64,000 nt of DNA from Spongiihabitans sp963422685 (GTDB taxonomy: Bacteria > Pseudomonadota > Gammaproteobacteria > Arenicellales > Poriferihabitantaceae): positions 1,364,001 through 1,428,000 of the forward strand of contig OY730442.1 of the NCBI GenBank assembly GCA_963422685.1, written 5' to 3'. The notes beneath the pieces are model-generated. The model was not told the origin of the DNA, ran no database searches, and saw nothing but the letters and a program-made list of their open reading frames with translations. The position numbers were made by a program, and so were the translations under genes. Shown here one piece after another: positions 44,031 to 54,544 of the stretch; the first letter of the stretch is position 1; every line of letters starts with the position of its first letter.

Positions 44031-45686
44031 ATGTCTGAACAGCCGCCCCAACGCGAATCCATGGAAGTCGATGTGGTAATCGTCGGCGCCGGCCCGGCCG
44101 GGCTATCGGCCGCGTGCAAATTAATGCAGTTGGCTGAGGCCGAACAAAAAGAATTGTCTGTGGTTGTTCTGGAAAAAGGATCGGAGGTGGGTGCGCATAT
44201 TCTGTCTGGTGCATTGTTCGAACCCCGCGCATTGAATGAACTGTTTCCCGATTGGAAAGAACGTGGTGCGCCACTGGCAACGCCGGTTGAAAAAGATACC
44301 ATGTTGATGTTCAAAAACCCGCACAAGGCCACCCGCATACCGCTGTGGATGGTGCCCAGGCCCATGCACAATCATGGCAACTATATAGTCAGTCTGGGTG
44401 ATGTATGCCGCTGGCTCGGGGAGCAGGCCGAGTGCCTGGGCGTGGAAATTTTTCCTGGCTTCCCGGCCTCCGAAGTCTTGTTCCACCAGGACGGAACGAT
44501 CAAAGGCGTGGCCACGGGCGACATGGGCAGAGGGCGCAACGGCGAAGCCAGGGCATCATTTGAACCCGGTATGGAACTGCACGCCAGGGTTACTTTATTT
44601 GCGGAAGGCTGCCGGGGGCATTTGGGCAAACAATTAATCAGCCGATTCAATCTGGATGAACACAGCCAGACCCAGCACTACGCTATCGGCATTAAAGAAC
44701 TATGGAAAATCAACCCGCACCAGCATCAGCCCGGGCTGGTGGTGCACGGCGCCGGTTGGCCGCTGGCCGAGCACGGCGCATCCGGCGGTTCGTTTCTGTA
44801 TCATCTTGGAGACAATCTGGTATCCATGGGTTTGATCACCGATTTGTCTTATGACAACCCGTATCTGAGCCCATTCGATGAATTGCAGCGGTTTAAACAT
44901 CATCCCGAGATCAAACGCCATCTGGAAGGTGGGGAACGGATTGCCTACGGCGCACGCGCCATAACCAAAGGCGGATTAAACGCCTTGCCGAAGATGTGTC
45001 CGCCAAACGGCCTGTTAATTGGTTGTGATGCCGGCACGCTGAATTTCTCCAAAATCAAGGGATCGCATACGGCGATGAAGTCGGGGATAATTGCCGCTGA
45101 AACCGTGTTTGGCGCACTCTGTGGCGGCGCGGCGCTGGCCGACTATGAAAAAATTTTTCAGAATTCCTGGTTGTACAAAGAGCTGTATCGTTCACGCAAC
45201 TTCGGCGCGGCGCTGCATAAATTCGGGCCCTGGGTCGGCGGGGCGTATAATTTTATTGACCAGAACCTGTTTGCCGGAAAGTTACCGCTGAAGCTGACCG
45301 ACCCGATAGCGGATAATCAAACATTGCAGCCCGCTTCGAAATTCACTCCTGTCCATTATCCCAAACCGGACAACGTGCTGAGCTTTGACAAAACCTCCTC
45401 GGTCTATTTATCCGGCACGAATCACGAAGAAGACCAGCCGGTTCATCTGAAATTGCAGGAAAAATCACAAGCAGTGGCAACCAATTTCAATATTTATGCC
45501 GGACCGGAGCAGCGCTTTTGTCCGGCGGGTGTGTATGAGTTCATCAATGTGGACAGCCGGCCGGAGTTGCAAATTAATGCGCAAAACTGTGTGCATTGTA
45601 AAACATGCGACATCAAGGACCCTGGCGAAAATATCGACTGGGTCAGCCCGGAAGGTGGTGGCGGGCCGAACTATGCCAATATGTGA
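44031..45686 (+). CDS. Electron transfer flavoprotein-ubiquinone oxidoreductase
   Basis: The 551-residue membrane-associated enzyme passes electrons from reduced ETF to ubiquinone. It shows an N-terminal FAD-binding VVIVGAGPAGLSAACKL, the LEKGSEVGAHILSGALFEP region, a quinone-binding middle, GCDAGTLNFSKIKGSHTAMK, and a C-terminal 4Fe-4S domain with cysteines in RFCPAGVYE and NCVHCKTCDIKDPG. ATG 44031 (MSEQPPQRES) was chosen because the upstream in-frame residues are not conserved. It connects glutaryl-CoA dehydrogenase and other ETF-linked enzymes to the quinone pool. ETF subunits themselves are not in this window. Confidence 0.95.
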   Translation: MSEQPPQRESMEVDVVIVGAGPAGLSAACKLMQLAEAEQKELSVVVLEKGSEVGAHILSGALFEPRALNELFPDWKERGAPLATPVEKDTMLMFKNPHKATRIPLWMVPRPMHNHGNYIVSLGDVCRWLGEQAECLGVEIFPGFPASEVLFHQDGTIKGVATGDMGRGRNGEARASFEPGMELHARVTLFAEGCRGHLGKQLISRFNLDEHSQTQHYAIGIKELWKINPHQHQPGLVVHGAGWPLAEHGASGGSFLYHLGDNLVSMGLITDLSYDNPYLSPFDELQRFKHHPEIKRHLEGGERIAYGARAITKGGLNALPKMCPPNGLLIGCDAGTLNFSKIKGSHTAMKSGIIAAETVFGALCGGAALADYEKIFQNSWLYKELYRSRNFGAALHKFGPWVGGAYNFIDQNLFAGKLPLKLTDPIADNQTLQPASKFTPVHYPKPDNVLSFDKTSSVYLSGTNHEEDQPVHLKLQEKSQAVATNFNIYAGPEQRFCPAGVYEFINVDSRPELQINAQNCVHCKTCDIKDPGENIDWVSPEGGGGPNYANM

Positions 45687-45710
45687 CGACGGGTAATTTA
45701 CCCGGTTAAT

Positions 45711-48700
45711 TCAATCCACCCAGCTACGGGCATTGTGGAAGATTTTTATCCACGGGCTGTATTCTCCCCAGTGGTCGGGGTGCCAGGAATTCGACACCGT
45801 TCTAAACACCCTTTCCGGATGCGGCATCATGATGGTAGAGCGGCCATCGTCACTGGTGAATCCGGTCAACCCGCCTTCTGAACCATTGGGATTATGGGGA
45901 TAATCCTGCGCCGCCGCGCCGCGATTATCGACAAATCGCAGACACGACTGCTTTTGTCTGCCCAGCATCTGTGCAGATGCGGCGTGGTCAAATTTCACCC
46001 GGCCTTCACCGTGTGCGACGGCGACAGGAAATTTTGCGCCCGCCATGCCGTGAAACAATACTGATTTGTCCGAAGTAATCTCAACCATCACCAAGCGGGA
46101 TTCATATTGCTCGGAATGATTGCGCACAAACCCTGGCCAATGCGCCGCGCCCGGGATCAGGTGTTTTATCGAAGACATCATCTGGCAGCCGTTGCATACG
46201 CCCAGCGAAAAGGTGTCGGAACGGTTAAAAAATTTTTCAAACCCGACTTTCAACCGGGGGTTGAACAGGATTGATTTACCCCAGCCCTGGCCAGCCCCGA
46301 GCACATCGCCAAATGAAAATCCGCCGCAGGCCGCCAAACCTTGGTAGCCGTCCAGCCTGAGGCCGTCGAGCAAATCGGTCATGGTCACGTCAACCGCATC
46401 AAACCCGCCGCAGTCAAACGCGGCGGCCATTTCCATCTGGCCGTTCACGCCCTGCTCCCGCAATATGGCAATTTTGGGTCGTGTCCCGACAGAGATACGG
46501 GGTCCGGCCGGAACAGTGCCGCCGGTATGCGGGCCATGATCAAAGTTTATATGGCAAAACAGCCCCGGCTCCGTGGTATCCGCAATCCGCGCATACTCCT
46601 GACCCGCACAAACCGGATTATCCCGCATCCGCTGCATATGCCAGGTGGTTTGCGACCATAGCTGATGACATTCGCTGCGTGGTTTTTTGAATATCGCATT
46701 GCCTTTAAAGGTGAATTCAATGTTATTCCCCGCTGCCGGATAACCGATTAAATGACACAGGGCGGACAAATCCGCATGTTCGAATGCGGCCAAAACGGGT
46801 CTCCGGTCCCGGCGTCGGGTCTGGATTACTGCGCCGAGTTCTTCATTAAACAGCACCGCAAGACTATCCGCATCCAGCGCATCAAGCCGCATCGCCAAAC
46901 CGCATCTCGATGCAAAAGCCATTTCACACACAGTGGCTAACAACCCGCCATCCGATCGATCATGGTACGCCAAAACCAGGCCGTCCTTGTTCAGCTTCTG
47001 AATTAATGCAAAGAATTGCCGTACACTTCGGGGTCCTGCACATCAGCCGGCTCATCGCCCATTTGGTTGGTGACCTGGGCCAGCACGCTGGCGCCCAAAC
47101 GGTTTTTGCCCGCGCCCAGGTCGATTAACCACAAATCGGATGGCTGCGAAACATTCTGCAGCACCGGGGTGAGGGTTTTGCGAATATCCGTCACCGGCGC
47201 GAATCCGCTGACGATTAAAGACAACGGCGCAACCACCTTGTTTTCAATTTCATCGCCATCCCGCCAAACCGTTTTCATCGACATGGAATCCTTGCCCACC
47301 GGAATTGCCATGCCTAATTCCGGGCATAAATCCAGCGCAACGGATTTCACCGTGGCATAAAGAGCCGCATCCTGTCCCGCCTCCCCGGCCGCTACCATCC
47401 AGTTGGCCGACAGTTTTATCTGGCTAATCCGTTCAATCGGCGCAGCGGCAAGATTGGTAATCGCTTCGCCAATCGCCATTCTGCCGCTAGCAGGCGCATT
47501 GATCACCGCAATCGGCGAACGTTCTCCCAGGGCGAATCCCTCTCCGGCAATGCTTTTAAAGCCGCAGGCCGTGACACCAACGTCCGCCACCGGCACTTGC
47601 CACGGCCCCACCATCTGGTCGCGGGCAATTAATCCGGTAACGCTGCGGTCACCGGTGGTAACCAAGAATGTTTTGTCGCCCACCGCCTGATCAAGCGTCA
47701 GGCCGGTGAAGTCCGGTTTTGATAAATCATTGTGTACGGATACCGCATGGCGATTCATCCCGGGCGGCCGCCCGAATAAAACTTCCATCGGCAGATCGAC
47801 GGGTTTTGCATAATCATGCCGGAAGTATTGGTCATTCAATAGCAGATGCGGCGATTGTGTCGCGGTTCCCACGCGCGCGTAGAGGCAGCGCTCGCGCTGA
47901 CATATTCGCTCAAATGCAGCATATTGCTCGGCGTCGACTGCGATTACGTAGCGCTCCTGGGATTCATTGCACCAAATCTGCATCGGCGACATGCCCGGGT
48001 CGTCATTTAAAATACGGCGCAGTTCAAAATCCCCGCCGACCCCGGAATCATGAAGCAATTCGGGCAGGGCATTGCATATTCCGCCGGCACCGACGTCATG
48101 TATGGATAAAATCGGATTGTGCTGGCCCAGGGCGCAACAGGCGTCGATCACTATTGCCGCGCTGCACCGAGGCAAAGTCCAGGGAATGCGAGCGGCTGCC
48201 CGAAGCCGCGCTCGATGCGGCGCCGCCGCCAAGTCCTATCAGCATGGCCGGCCCGCCGAGTACCACGACAGGCGTGCCATCCGAGATGTTTAATTTCTCA
48301 ACATGATCGGGGCGAATATTGCCCAGCCCGCCGGCCAGCATGATGGGTTTGTGGTAGCCGTGCCGATGGCCGGAATCGGCCGGGTTTGCTGCCTGCTCAA
48401 AACTTCTGAAATAGCCGCAAATATTCGGGCGGCCGAACTCATTATTGAATGCGGCCGCGCCGACCGGGCCTTCCAGCATTATTTGCAGGGGACTGGCGAG
48501 GTGCCCGGGTTTGTTTTCTGCTGTCTCCCAGGGCCGGGGCAAATCCGGCAGGCGTAAATGCGATACCGCATACCCGGTCAACCCGGCTTTGGGTTTCCCG
48601 CCTCTGCCGGCGGCGGCTTCATCGCGAATTTCACCGCCGGAATCAGTGGCTGCGCCGGCAAAGGGCGAGATTGCCGTGGGATGATTATGGGTTTCGACTT

Positions 48701-49611
48701 TAGCGGTATAGTGTATGGGCTCAGACCGGTATCCATAGCAATGCGTATGCGCGTCTGGCGCCCAGCGCTGCCCAACCGGTCCCGCAAGGACGGCGGCGTT
48801 ATCGCGATAGGCGGTCAACGTTCCTTTGCTGTTTTGCTGGTGAGTATGGCGGATCATTGAAAATAACGACTGCGCCTGGGACACCCCGTCGATATGCCAG
48901 TCGGCGTTGAAGATTTTTATGACGGCAATGCTCTGAATTGACCTGGGCAAACATCATTACTTCCACATCGGTGGGGTTGCGCCCAAGGCGTGTGAAACTG
49001 TCGATCAGATACGCCTGTTCATCCGCATTTAACGCCAATCCAAATTCCTCATTGGCGGCCTGCAAGGCGTTTAAACCGCCGCCGAGCAAGTCGATGATCG
49101 ACAGCGGCGCGGGCGCTGCGGCCACAAACAATTTTTCTGCTGCCCGGGCATCTTCCAAAACGGTTTCCGTCATCGGGTCAAATATGACCCCGGCGAAAAG
49201 AGAACTGTCCGGCATTCGGCAGTCTGGGGTGACCACCAGTTGCCATTGAATACCGCGTTCGATGCGTCTTACCCGGTCCAAGCCGCAGCGGTGAAAAATA
49301 TCCGTGGCCCGGGTCGCCCAGGGCGAAATGGTGCCAGGACGCGGGACCACAACCCGGGATACAACCCGATCTTGTTTATCCACAGCACGGATTGCGTCGC
49401 TGGCAGCATCGCCAATGCGATAACCTGGTGCTGCATTCAAAAGTTCATCGGCGATTTGCTGTTCTTCCCTGACCAGAACGCCGACCGAATCGACGAAATA
49501 AATAAACTCCGCCTGCACGGAACGACAACCGGGGATTATTTTCTGAATGCGGGCGAGGGTTTTCCCCTGGCGAAATGCAGAAATCGCCGGCGCTCCAGGC
49601 ATTATTAGCAT
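45711..49611 (-). pseudogene. purL: Phosphoribosylformylglycinamidine synthase, interrupted at three points
   Basis: FGAM synthase (purine synthesis step 4) is normally one protein of about 1290 residues. Here it lies in four frames: 49611 to about 48925 (PGTISPWATRATDIFHRCGL, MMFAQVNSEHCRHK), to about 48150 (KVETHNHPTAISPFAGAATD, SHSLDFASVQRGN), to about 47015 (DACCALGQHNPILSIHDVGA, VPVADVGVTACGFKS), and to 45711 (AYHDRSDGGLLATVCEMAFA, glutaminase Cys in SLGVCNGCQMMSS). The first break is an extra A in AAAAA. The second also lacks about eight codons after VQRGN. The third is a one-base shift before QFFALIQKL. The remaining sequence is well conserved, so this is either a very recent loss of purine synthesis or assembly error. 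Confidence 0.85.
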
Positions 49612-49684
49612 GGGAGATGATCAACATGCAATGCAGTCTTGCATGACTGCGTTAATGATACGGTTGATTTCAGATGGGAATAAT

Positions 49685-50560
49685 TTACATGACACCCGCA
49701 TGGCGCATCGCCGCACGCAGCTCGGCGTGGAACTTTTCCGAGAACACGGTCAGCGGCAATCGAATTCCTGCCGCGACATAGCCCATTTCAGCAAGCGCCC
49801 ATTTGACCGGGATGGGGTTGGACTCCAGAAACAATGCCGCGTGCAATGGCTGTAAACACTGGTTTATTCCCGTGGCGCGGGTCATGTCCCCCGCTATGGC
49901 GGCGCGGCACATTTCAGACATGAGTTTTGGCGCCACATTGGCCGTGACCGAAATACAGCCATGGCCACCCCGGGCAATAAAATTCAGGGTAGTGCCGTCG
50001 TCACCGGAATAAAGCGCAAATTCTTTTCCGCAACGGCCAGCCAGGTCAGCTACGCGGGAAACATTGCCAGAGGCCTCTTTGACGCCAATAATATTGGGGA
50101 TTCTGGCGAGATCGACAATGGTATCGTTGTGCATGTCCAAAGACGTTCGGCCCGGAACGTTGTACAGAATTTGCCGGGTGTCAACGGCCTCGGCGATGCG
50201 TTTGAAATGCTGATACAGGCCATGCTGGGTCGGTTTGTTGTAATAAGGAACCACCAGCAAACAGGCGTATACGTTCAGCGCGGCGGCCCGGCTGGTTAAT
50301 TCCACGGCCTCGGTAGTGGAGTTGCCGCCAGTACCGGCGATGACAGGAATTCGCCCTGCTGCCATTTCCACCGTTGTGGCAATCACCTGTATTTGCAGAT
50401 CAATGTCCAGCGTGGACGCCTCTCCACTGGTGCCCACCGATACGATGCCGCCGGTTTGGTTTTCCACATGAAAATTCACCAGCTTTTCCAGCGCGGCATA
50501 ATCAATACTGCCGTCTGCCTGCATGGGTGTTATCAGCGCGACCAGACTGCCCTTGAGCAT
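49685..50560 (-). CDS. dapA: 4-hydroxy-tetrahydrodipicolinate synthase
   Basis: The 291-residue enzyme condenses pyruvate with aspartate semialdehyde in lysine and diaminopimelate synthesis. It has the start GSLVALITPMQADGSID, SVGTSGEASTL, the dihydrodipicolinate motif VPYYNKPTQHGLYQHFKRIA, the catalytic Tyr in ILYNVPGRTSLD and the Schiff-base Lys in IIGVKEASGNV. I take ATG 50560 (MLKGSL); an ATG nine bases earlier is possible. It follows purL divergently placed genes on the same strand with a 70-base gap. Confidence 0.95.
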   Translation of the reverse strand: MLKGSLVALITPMQADGSIDYAALEKLVNFHVENQTGGIVSVGTSGEASTLDIDLQIQVIATTVEMAAGRIPVIAGTGGNSTTEAVELTSRAAALNVYACLLVVPYYNKPTQHGLYQHFKRIAEAVDTRQILYNVPGRTSLDMHNDTIVDLARIPNIIGVKEASGNVSRVADLAGRCGKEFALYSGDDGTTLNFIARGGHGCISVTANVAPKLMSEMCRAAIAGDMTRATGINQCLQPLHAALFLESNPIPVKWALAEMGYVAAGIRLPLTVFSEKFHAELRAAMRHAGVM

Positions 50561-50678
50561 TATATTCAACCGGTTAACAAAGAATTTTGAGTGACCGGAA
50601 TGTTACTGTTAGTGCAGATGTTTCACAAGTTTAATATCCGGGTTACATTTCTGTATTATCAGTCTGAACTTTTGAACC

Positions 50679-51425
50679 ATGCCTGACCACATGAATAATC
50701 CTGATCCGCTGAAAATTGGCCTGCTGTTGTGTGACGACGTTGATGCGTCGGCGCAGCCGCAATACGGCACCTATACCCGGATGTTTCAGCACAGCATCGA
50801 CCCATCCGCACAACGTATCCATTTGCAGCCGGTGCGCTGTTTTGCCGGGGAAGCGCTCCCCGAACCTGCGGAATTTGACGGCTACCTCATTACCGGGTCG
50901 CGCTATAGTGTTTACCAGGGTCTGCCTTGGATTGGCTTGCTGCAACACTTCATTCGCCAATGCTGGGAGCAGCATGTGAAAATTGTCGGCATTTGTTTCG
51001 GGCATCAACTTATCGCCCATGCCCTGGGCGGGAAAACCCAGCCCGCTGCGGCGGGCTGGGGCTTTGGCATCCACAGCGCAAAAATCACCGACAAGCAGCC
51101 CTGGATGACGGATATCGGGGAGCTGGATGGCGATATTTATAATCTGGTTGTTATTCATCAGGATCAGGTCGTGGACGTTCCCGCCCAATTCAAAAGCATC
51201 GCGACCAGTGATTTTTGCCCGAACAGCATGATTGTGGCGCCGGATAAAATGCTCGGCATTCAGGGCCATCCAGAATTCAGCAAGGAGTTTTGCGCATTTC
51301 GGGCACAATGCAGAAAGGACGTTATCGGGCCGGAGACGTACCGCGCCACGCTGCGTTCATTGGCTGAAAATGAAACCCACTCCAGCACGATACTGCGCTG
51401 GGTTGATAATTTTTTACATCAATAA
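50679..51425 (+). CDS. Class I glutamine amidotransferase (GMP synthase-like)
   Basis: The 248-residue protein is a stand-alone class I glutaminase-type domain. It shows FDGYLITGSRYSVYQGLPWI, the nucleophile Cys in KIVGICFGHQLIAHALGG and the His/Glu pair in IQGHPEFSKEF. The acceptor domain of GuaA is missing, so it is not GMP synthase itself. Relatives often act on gamma-glutamyl compounds or as PuuD-like hydrolases, but the substrate cannot be told. It is divergent from dapA with about 120 bases between starts. Confidence 0.8.
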   Translation: MPDHMNNPDPLKIGLLLCDDVDASAQPQYGTYTRMFQHSIDPSAQRIHLQPVRCFAGEALPEPAEFDGYLITGSRYSVYQGLPWIGLLQHFIRQCWEQHVKIVGICFGHQLIAHALGGKTQPAAAGWGFGIHSAKITDKQPWMTDIGELDGDIYNLVVIHQDQVVDVPAQFKSIATSDFCPNSMIVAPDKMLGIQGHPEFSKEFCAFRAQCRKDVIGPETYRATLRSLAENETHSSTILRWVDNFLHQ

Positions 51426-51577
51426 TTCGGTTTTGATACAGTAAATCCGGCTGCCTGGGAGCATTTATGCGGATCAGATCAAGTGCTTGGTGAACTGTGC
51501 CCCGGTGGCCTGCGCCATGAATTAAGCTGAATTGCGCCGATTAAAATCATTAATTCTCCATAAATGACTGGCAAGGC

Positions 51578-53452
51578 ATGGCAGAAATTATCCCGCCATT
51601 GAACAAGCGCACTTTGGGCCGGATGACCACTGGCGAAAAACGCCTTGCCCACCTGCTGCAAACCCGGTTGGAGGATGATTGTCTGGTTTGGTATGACATC
51701 CCGGTGGGGAGGCAGCGCCGTTACCCGGATTTTATTGTTCTGCACCCCGGTCGTGGTCTGTTGTTTCTGGAAGTCAAGGACTATAAGCCGGACACCCTGG
51801 TGCGGGTCAGCAAGACAGACGTCACTCTGGAAACGGCAAATGGGCGCGTGACCAAACCGCACCCGCTGGAGCAGGCCCGCCAGTATACTTATCAAGTGGT
51901 GAATAAGCTGGCGCGGGATCCCAGACTTTGTCAGGCTGCCGGCGCGCATCAGGGCAATCTGATTATGCCCTGGGGCTGGGGCGTGGTATTCACCAGAATT
52001 ACCCGCAAACACGTGGAAAAGGCAATGCCTGAGAACGAGCGCGAAGTTTTGCTGCCGGATCACCTGCTGATGTATCAGGACGAGATTACGCAAAATGCCG
52101 AAGCGGAGACCTTTCAGAAACAACTCTGGGACATGTTTCACTATCGGTTTGGTAAACCACTGAATCCGCCGCAGATTGATCGCATCCGCTGGCACTTGTT
52201 TCCGGAGATTCGCATTGATGGCGCCGGGCAGACCGCGTTGTTCGGCGGTGCGGCCGATCCCCCTGCCGCGGTGTCGGCCTTGCCGGATATTGTCAAGGTC
52301 ATGGATACGCAGCAGGAGCGGTTGGCGCGGAGTCTGGGCCAGGGTCATCGCGTTATTCACGGCGTGGCGGGTTCCGGCAAAACCCTGATCCTCGGTTACC
52401 GCTGCCAGTATCTTTCGCAGACCATGAGCCGGCCGATCCTGGTGCTGTGTTTTAATATCACGCTGGCGGTCAGATTGCGTGCCTTTATCTCTGCCAGAGG
52501 AATTGGCAGCGTGGTACAGGTTTGTCATTTTCACGGTTGGTGTGGGCTGCAACTCAAGACCCATGGTGTGGCAGTGGCTGAATCCGATCAGCCTTATTGG
52601 AAAAGTCAGGTAGAGGCGGTGATCAATGCCGTTGACAAGGGCGACATCCCCAAAGTGCAATACGGCGCCCTGATGATTGATGAAGGCCACGATTTTGCGG
52701 CAGACTGGTTGCGGCTGGTGACCCAAATGGTTGACCCGGAAACGGGTTCCTTGTTGTTGCTGTATGACGATGCCCAGTCGATTTACACTGGCAGACTGTC
52801 CGGTCTTGGGTTCAACCTGTCCAGCGTTGGTATCAGGGCCAAAGGGCGTACCACCATCCTGCGCCGCAACTATCGCAATACCCGCCAGATACTGAAGTTT
52901 GCCCACACCTTTGCCAGCCATTACCTGAGTGCGCAGGACGCTGATGATGATCATATCCCCCGGCTTATCCCCGAGGCGGTGGGCAGGAATGGGCCGGTGC
53001 CTGCGGTGCATCAATTCAATCACCTGAATCAAGAGACAAACCATGCCCTGGTATGCCTGAGAAAATGGCACGGTCAGGGCATTCCCTGGGCAGATATGGC
53101 GGTGCTGTATTTCACCGGATATCAGGGTCGGAAGATAGCCGAAGCGCTGCGGGGGGCAGCTATCCCAAATATCTGGCTTGGTGCTAGGTATAGTAAAAAA
53201 GCCTACGACGCGGCCAGGAACCAGGTCGCCATAATGACCCTGCATTCCAGCAAGGGCTTGGAGTTCCCCAGAGTTGTGATCATGGGCATAGGCCAGCTAA
53301 AAGATAATAACGATGAACAGGAGCGGAATACCCGCTTGCTCTATGTGGGCATAACGCGGGCCCAGCAGTGCCTGGTACTAACAACTTCAACCGAAAATGA
53401 ATACATAAAGCGATTGCGGGCCGCAACAAAAATCCTTGGGCAATCGCATTAA
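51578..53452 (+). CDS. NERD nuclease-domain / UvrD-type superfamily 1 helicase
   Basis: The 624-residue protein begins with a NERD nuclease-related domain (EKRLAHLLQTRLEDDCLVWY, then PDFIVLHPGRGLLFLEVKDY with the D and E-x-K residues of the nuclease core, residues 30-70). A UvrD/Rep-like motor follows: Walker A VIHGVAGSGKTLILGYR near residue 265, Walker B LMIDEGHDFAADW, motif LRRNYRNTRQI, and motifs V-VI LHSSKGLEFPRVVIMG and LLYVGITRAQQCLVL. DNA repair or defence are both plausible for this architecture. It lies alone on the plus strand between housekeeping genes. A long antisense frame across it is a shadow. Confidence 0.82.
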   Translation: MAEIIPPLNKRTLGRMTTGEKRLAHLLQTRLEDDCLVWYDIPVGRQRRYPDFIVLHPGRGLLFLEVKDYKPDTLVRVSKTDVTLETANGRVTKPHPLEQARQYTYQVVNKLARDPRLCQAAGAHQGNLIMPWGWGVVFTRITRKHVEKAMPENEREVLLPDHLLMYQDEITQNAEAETFQKQLWDMFHYRFGKPLNPPQIDRIRWHLFPEIRIDGAGQTALFGGAADPPAAVSALPDIVKVMDTQQERLARSLGQGHRVIHGVAGSGKTLILGYRCQYLSQTMSRPILVLCFNITLAVRLRAFISARGIGSVVQVCHFHGWCGLQLKTHGVAVAESDQPYWKSQVEAVINAVDKGDIPKVQYGALMIDEGHDFAADWLRLVTQMVDPETGSLLLLYDDAQSIYTGRLSGLGFNLSSVGIRAKGRTTILRRNYRNTRQILKFAHTFASHYLSAQDADDDHIPRLIPEAVGRNGPVPAVHQFNHLNQETNHALVCLRKWHGQGIPWADMAVLYFTGYQGRKIAEALRGAAIPNIWLGARYSKKAYDAARNQVAIMTLHSSKGLEFPRVVIMGIGQLKDNNDEQERNTRLLYVGITRAQQCLVLTTSTENEYIKRLRAATKILGQSH

Positions 53453-53609
53453 ATTTCAGCATGGTTGTCAGAGCGATGCCTTAAACGCAACCGCCCGTTT
53501 CCAGTCTGTCTCCATCCATCACGGCAAAACTGCGCTTTCAGTCGAATTGAATTATCAACAGGACCTTTCCGGCGCACTCCGGCAATTGATACTGCGCGGA
53601 CTTGAATGA
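53436..53609 (+). CDS. Small ORF, hypothetical
   Basis: A 57-codon frame from TTG 53436 overlaps the end of the helicase gene by 17 bases and gives a peptide ending FQSVSIHHGKTALSVELNYQ and LRQLILRGLE. It has a protein-like composition but weak start evidence and no family match that I recognise. It may be the leftover of a gene between the helicase and gloB. The rest of 53610-53724 is empty. Confidence 0.2.
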   Translation: MGNRIKFQHGCQSDALNATARFQSVSIHHGKTALSVELNYQQDLSGALRQLILRGLE

Positions 53610-53724
53610 CTCATACCGTTATGCGCACCGTCAGCTTTCGTCAACCCGATCAATCCGATTCAGGTCACACTGCATTCGCTGCGCTTCCGGGATATAATGA
53701 TTCGGAAGTAATTACAGGAATCCA

Positions 53725-54519
53725 ATGATGATTGTCAAACAAATCTGGACCGGCAATGCCTATCGCAATTTCAACTATTTAATCGCCTGCCCGGAAACCG
53801 GTGAAGCCCTCGCGATTGACCCGCTTGATCATAAAAAGTGTCTGGATTATGCGAATGCCAAAGGCTGGAACATTACCCAAATTCTGAATACCCATGAGCA
53901 TGGCGATCATACCGGTGGCAACCGAAAAGTGGTCGCGGCCACTGGCGCCAAAGTGCTGGCACATCATGGCGCCGGGGCATCCATACCCGAAATGACCGAC
54001 GGCCTGAACGCTGGCGACGTGGTAAAGGTCGGCACCACGGTGGAACTCGAAGCGCTCGACACGCCAGGGCATACCATGAGCCATGTTTGTTTGCTGTCAA
54101 GAACCGATACCCCGGCGCTGTTCTGTGGCGATACCTTGTTTAATGCGGGTGCCGGTAATTGCCACAACGGCGGTCATCCAGAAGCGCTGTACCAGACCTT
54201 CGTGTGCCAGTTGATGCGATTAAGTGAAAATACACTGATCTATCCCGGACACGATTATCTATACAATAATCTCGAATTCACCCTGGATAGGGAACCCGGA
54301 AACGCTGCCGCCAGAGCATTGCTAAAACAGTCAGAAAATCAGGATCCGTCGAATGCCCTGGTCACCACAATGGCTGATGAGAAACAGTTAAACACTTTTT
54401 TTCGACTGCAAAATCCTGAGGTAATTGCACAACTTCGATTGAGGTTTGCAGATATTGGAGAGAACCCGGACCCGCAAACCGTGTTTTTGAAGCTAAGAGA
54501 ATTGCGCAATAGCTGGTAA
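53725..54519 (+). CDS. gloB: Hydroxyacylglutathione hydrolase (glyoxalase II)
   Basis: The 264-residue metallo-beta-lactamase-fold enzyme hydrolyses S-lactoylglutathione to lactate and glutathione in methylglyoxal detoxification. The metal-binding THEHGDHTGG motif is at about residue 58, a second ligand His lies in DTPGHTMSH, the bridging Asp in LFCGDTLFNAGAGNC and the last His in YPGHDYLYNN. The C-terminal substrate-binding helix region (FLKLRELRN) is present, and the length is usual for bacterial GloB. It is convergent with dut, with 25 bases between stops. Confidence 0.92.
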   Translation: MMIVKQIWTGNAYRNFNYLIACPETGEALAIDPLDHKKCLDYANAKGWNITQILNTHEHGDHTGGNRKVVAATGAKVLAHHGAGASIPEMTDGLNAGDVVKVGTTVELEALDTPGHTMSHVCLLSRTDTPALFCGDTLFNAGAGNCHNGGHPEALYQTFVCQLMRLSENTLIYPGHDYLYNNLEFTLDREPGNAAARALLKQSENQDPSNALVTTMADEKQLNTFFRLQNPEVIAQLRLRFADIGENPDPQTVFLKLRELRNSW

Positions 54520-54544
54520 TGAAACGGGCGCCACGCAGCCGGGT

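Noticed and set aside
50643..51308. 221-codon minus-strand frame
   Set aside because: It is a shadow of the glutamine amidotransferase, whose Cys and His/Glu active-site motifs are clear on the plus strand.
51479..53245. 588-codon open frame on the minus strand
   Set aside because: It lies fully across the NERD-helicase gene, has His/Gln-rich composition typical of an antisense shadow, and shows no motif. The plus strand has clear helicase motifs.
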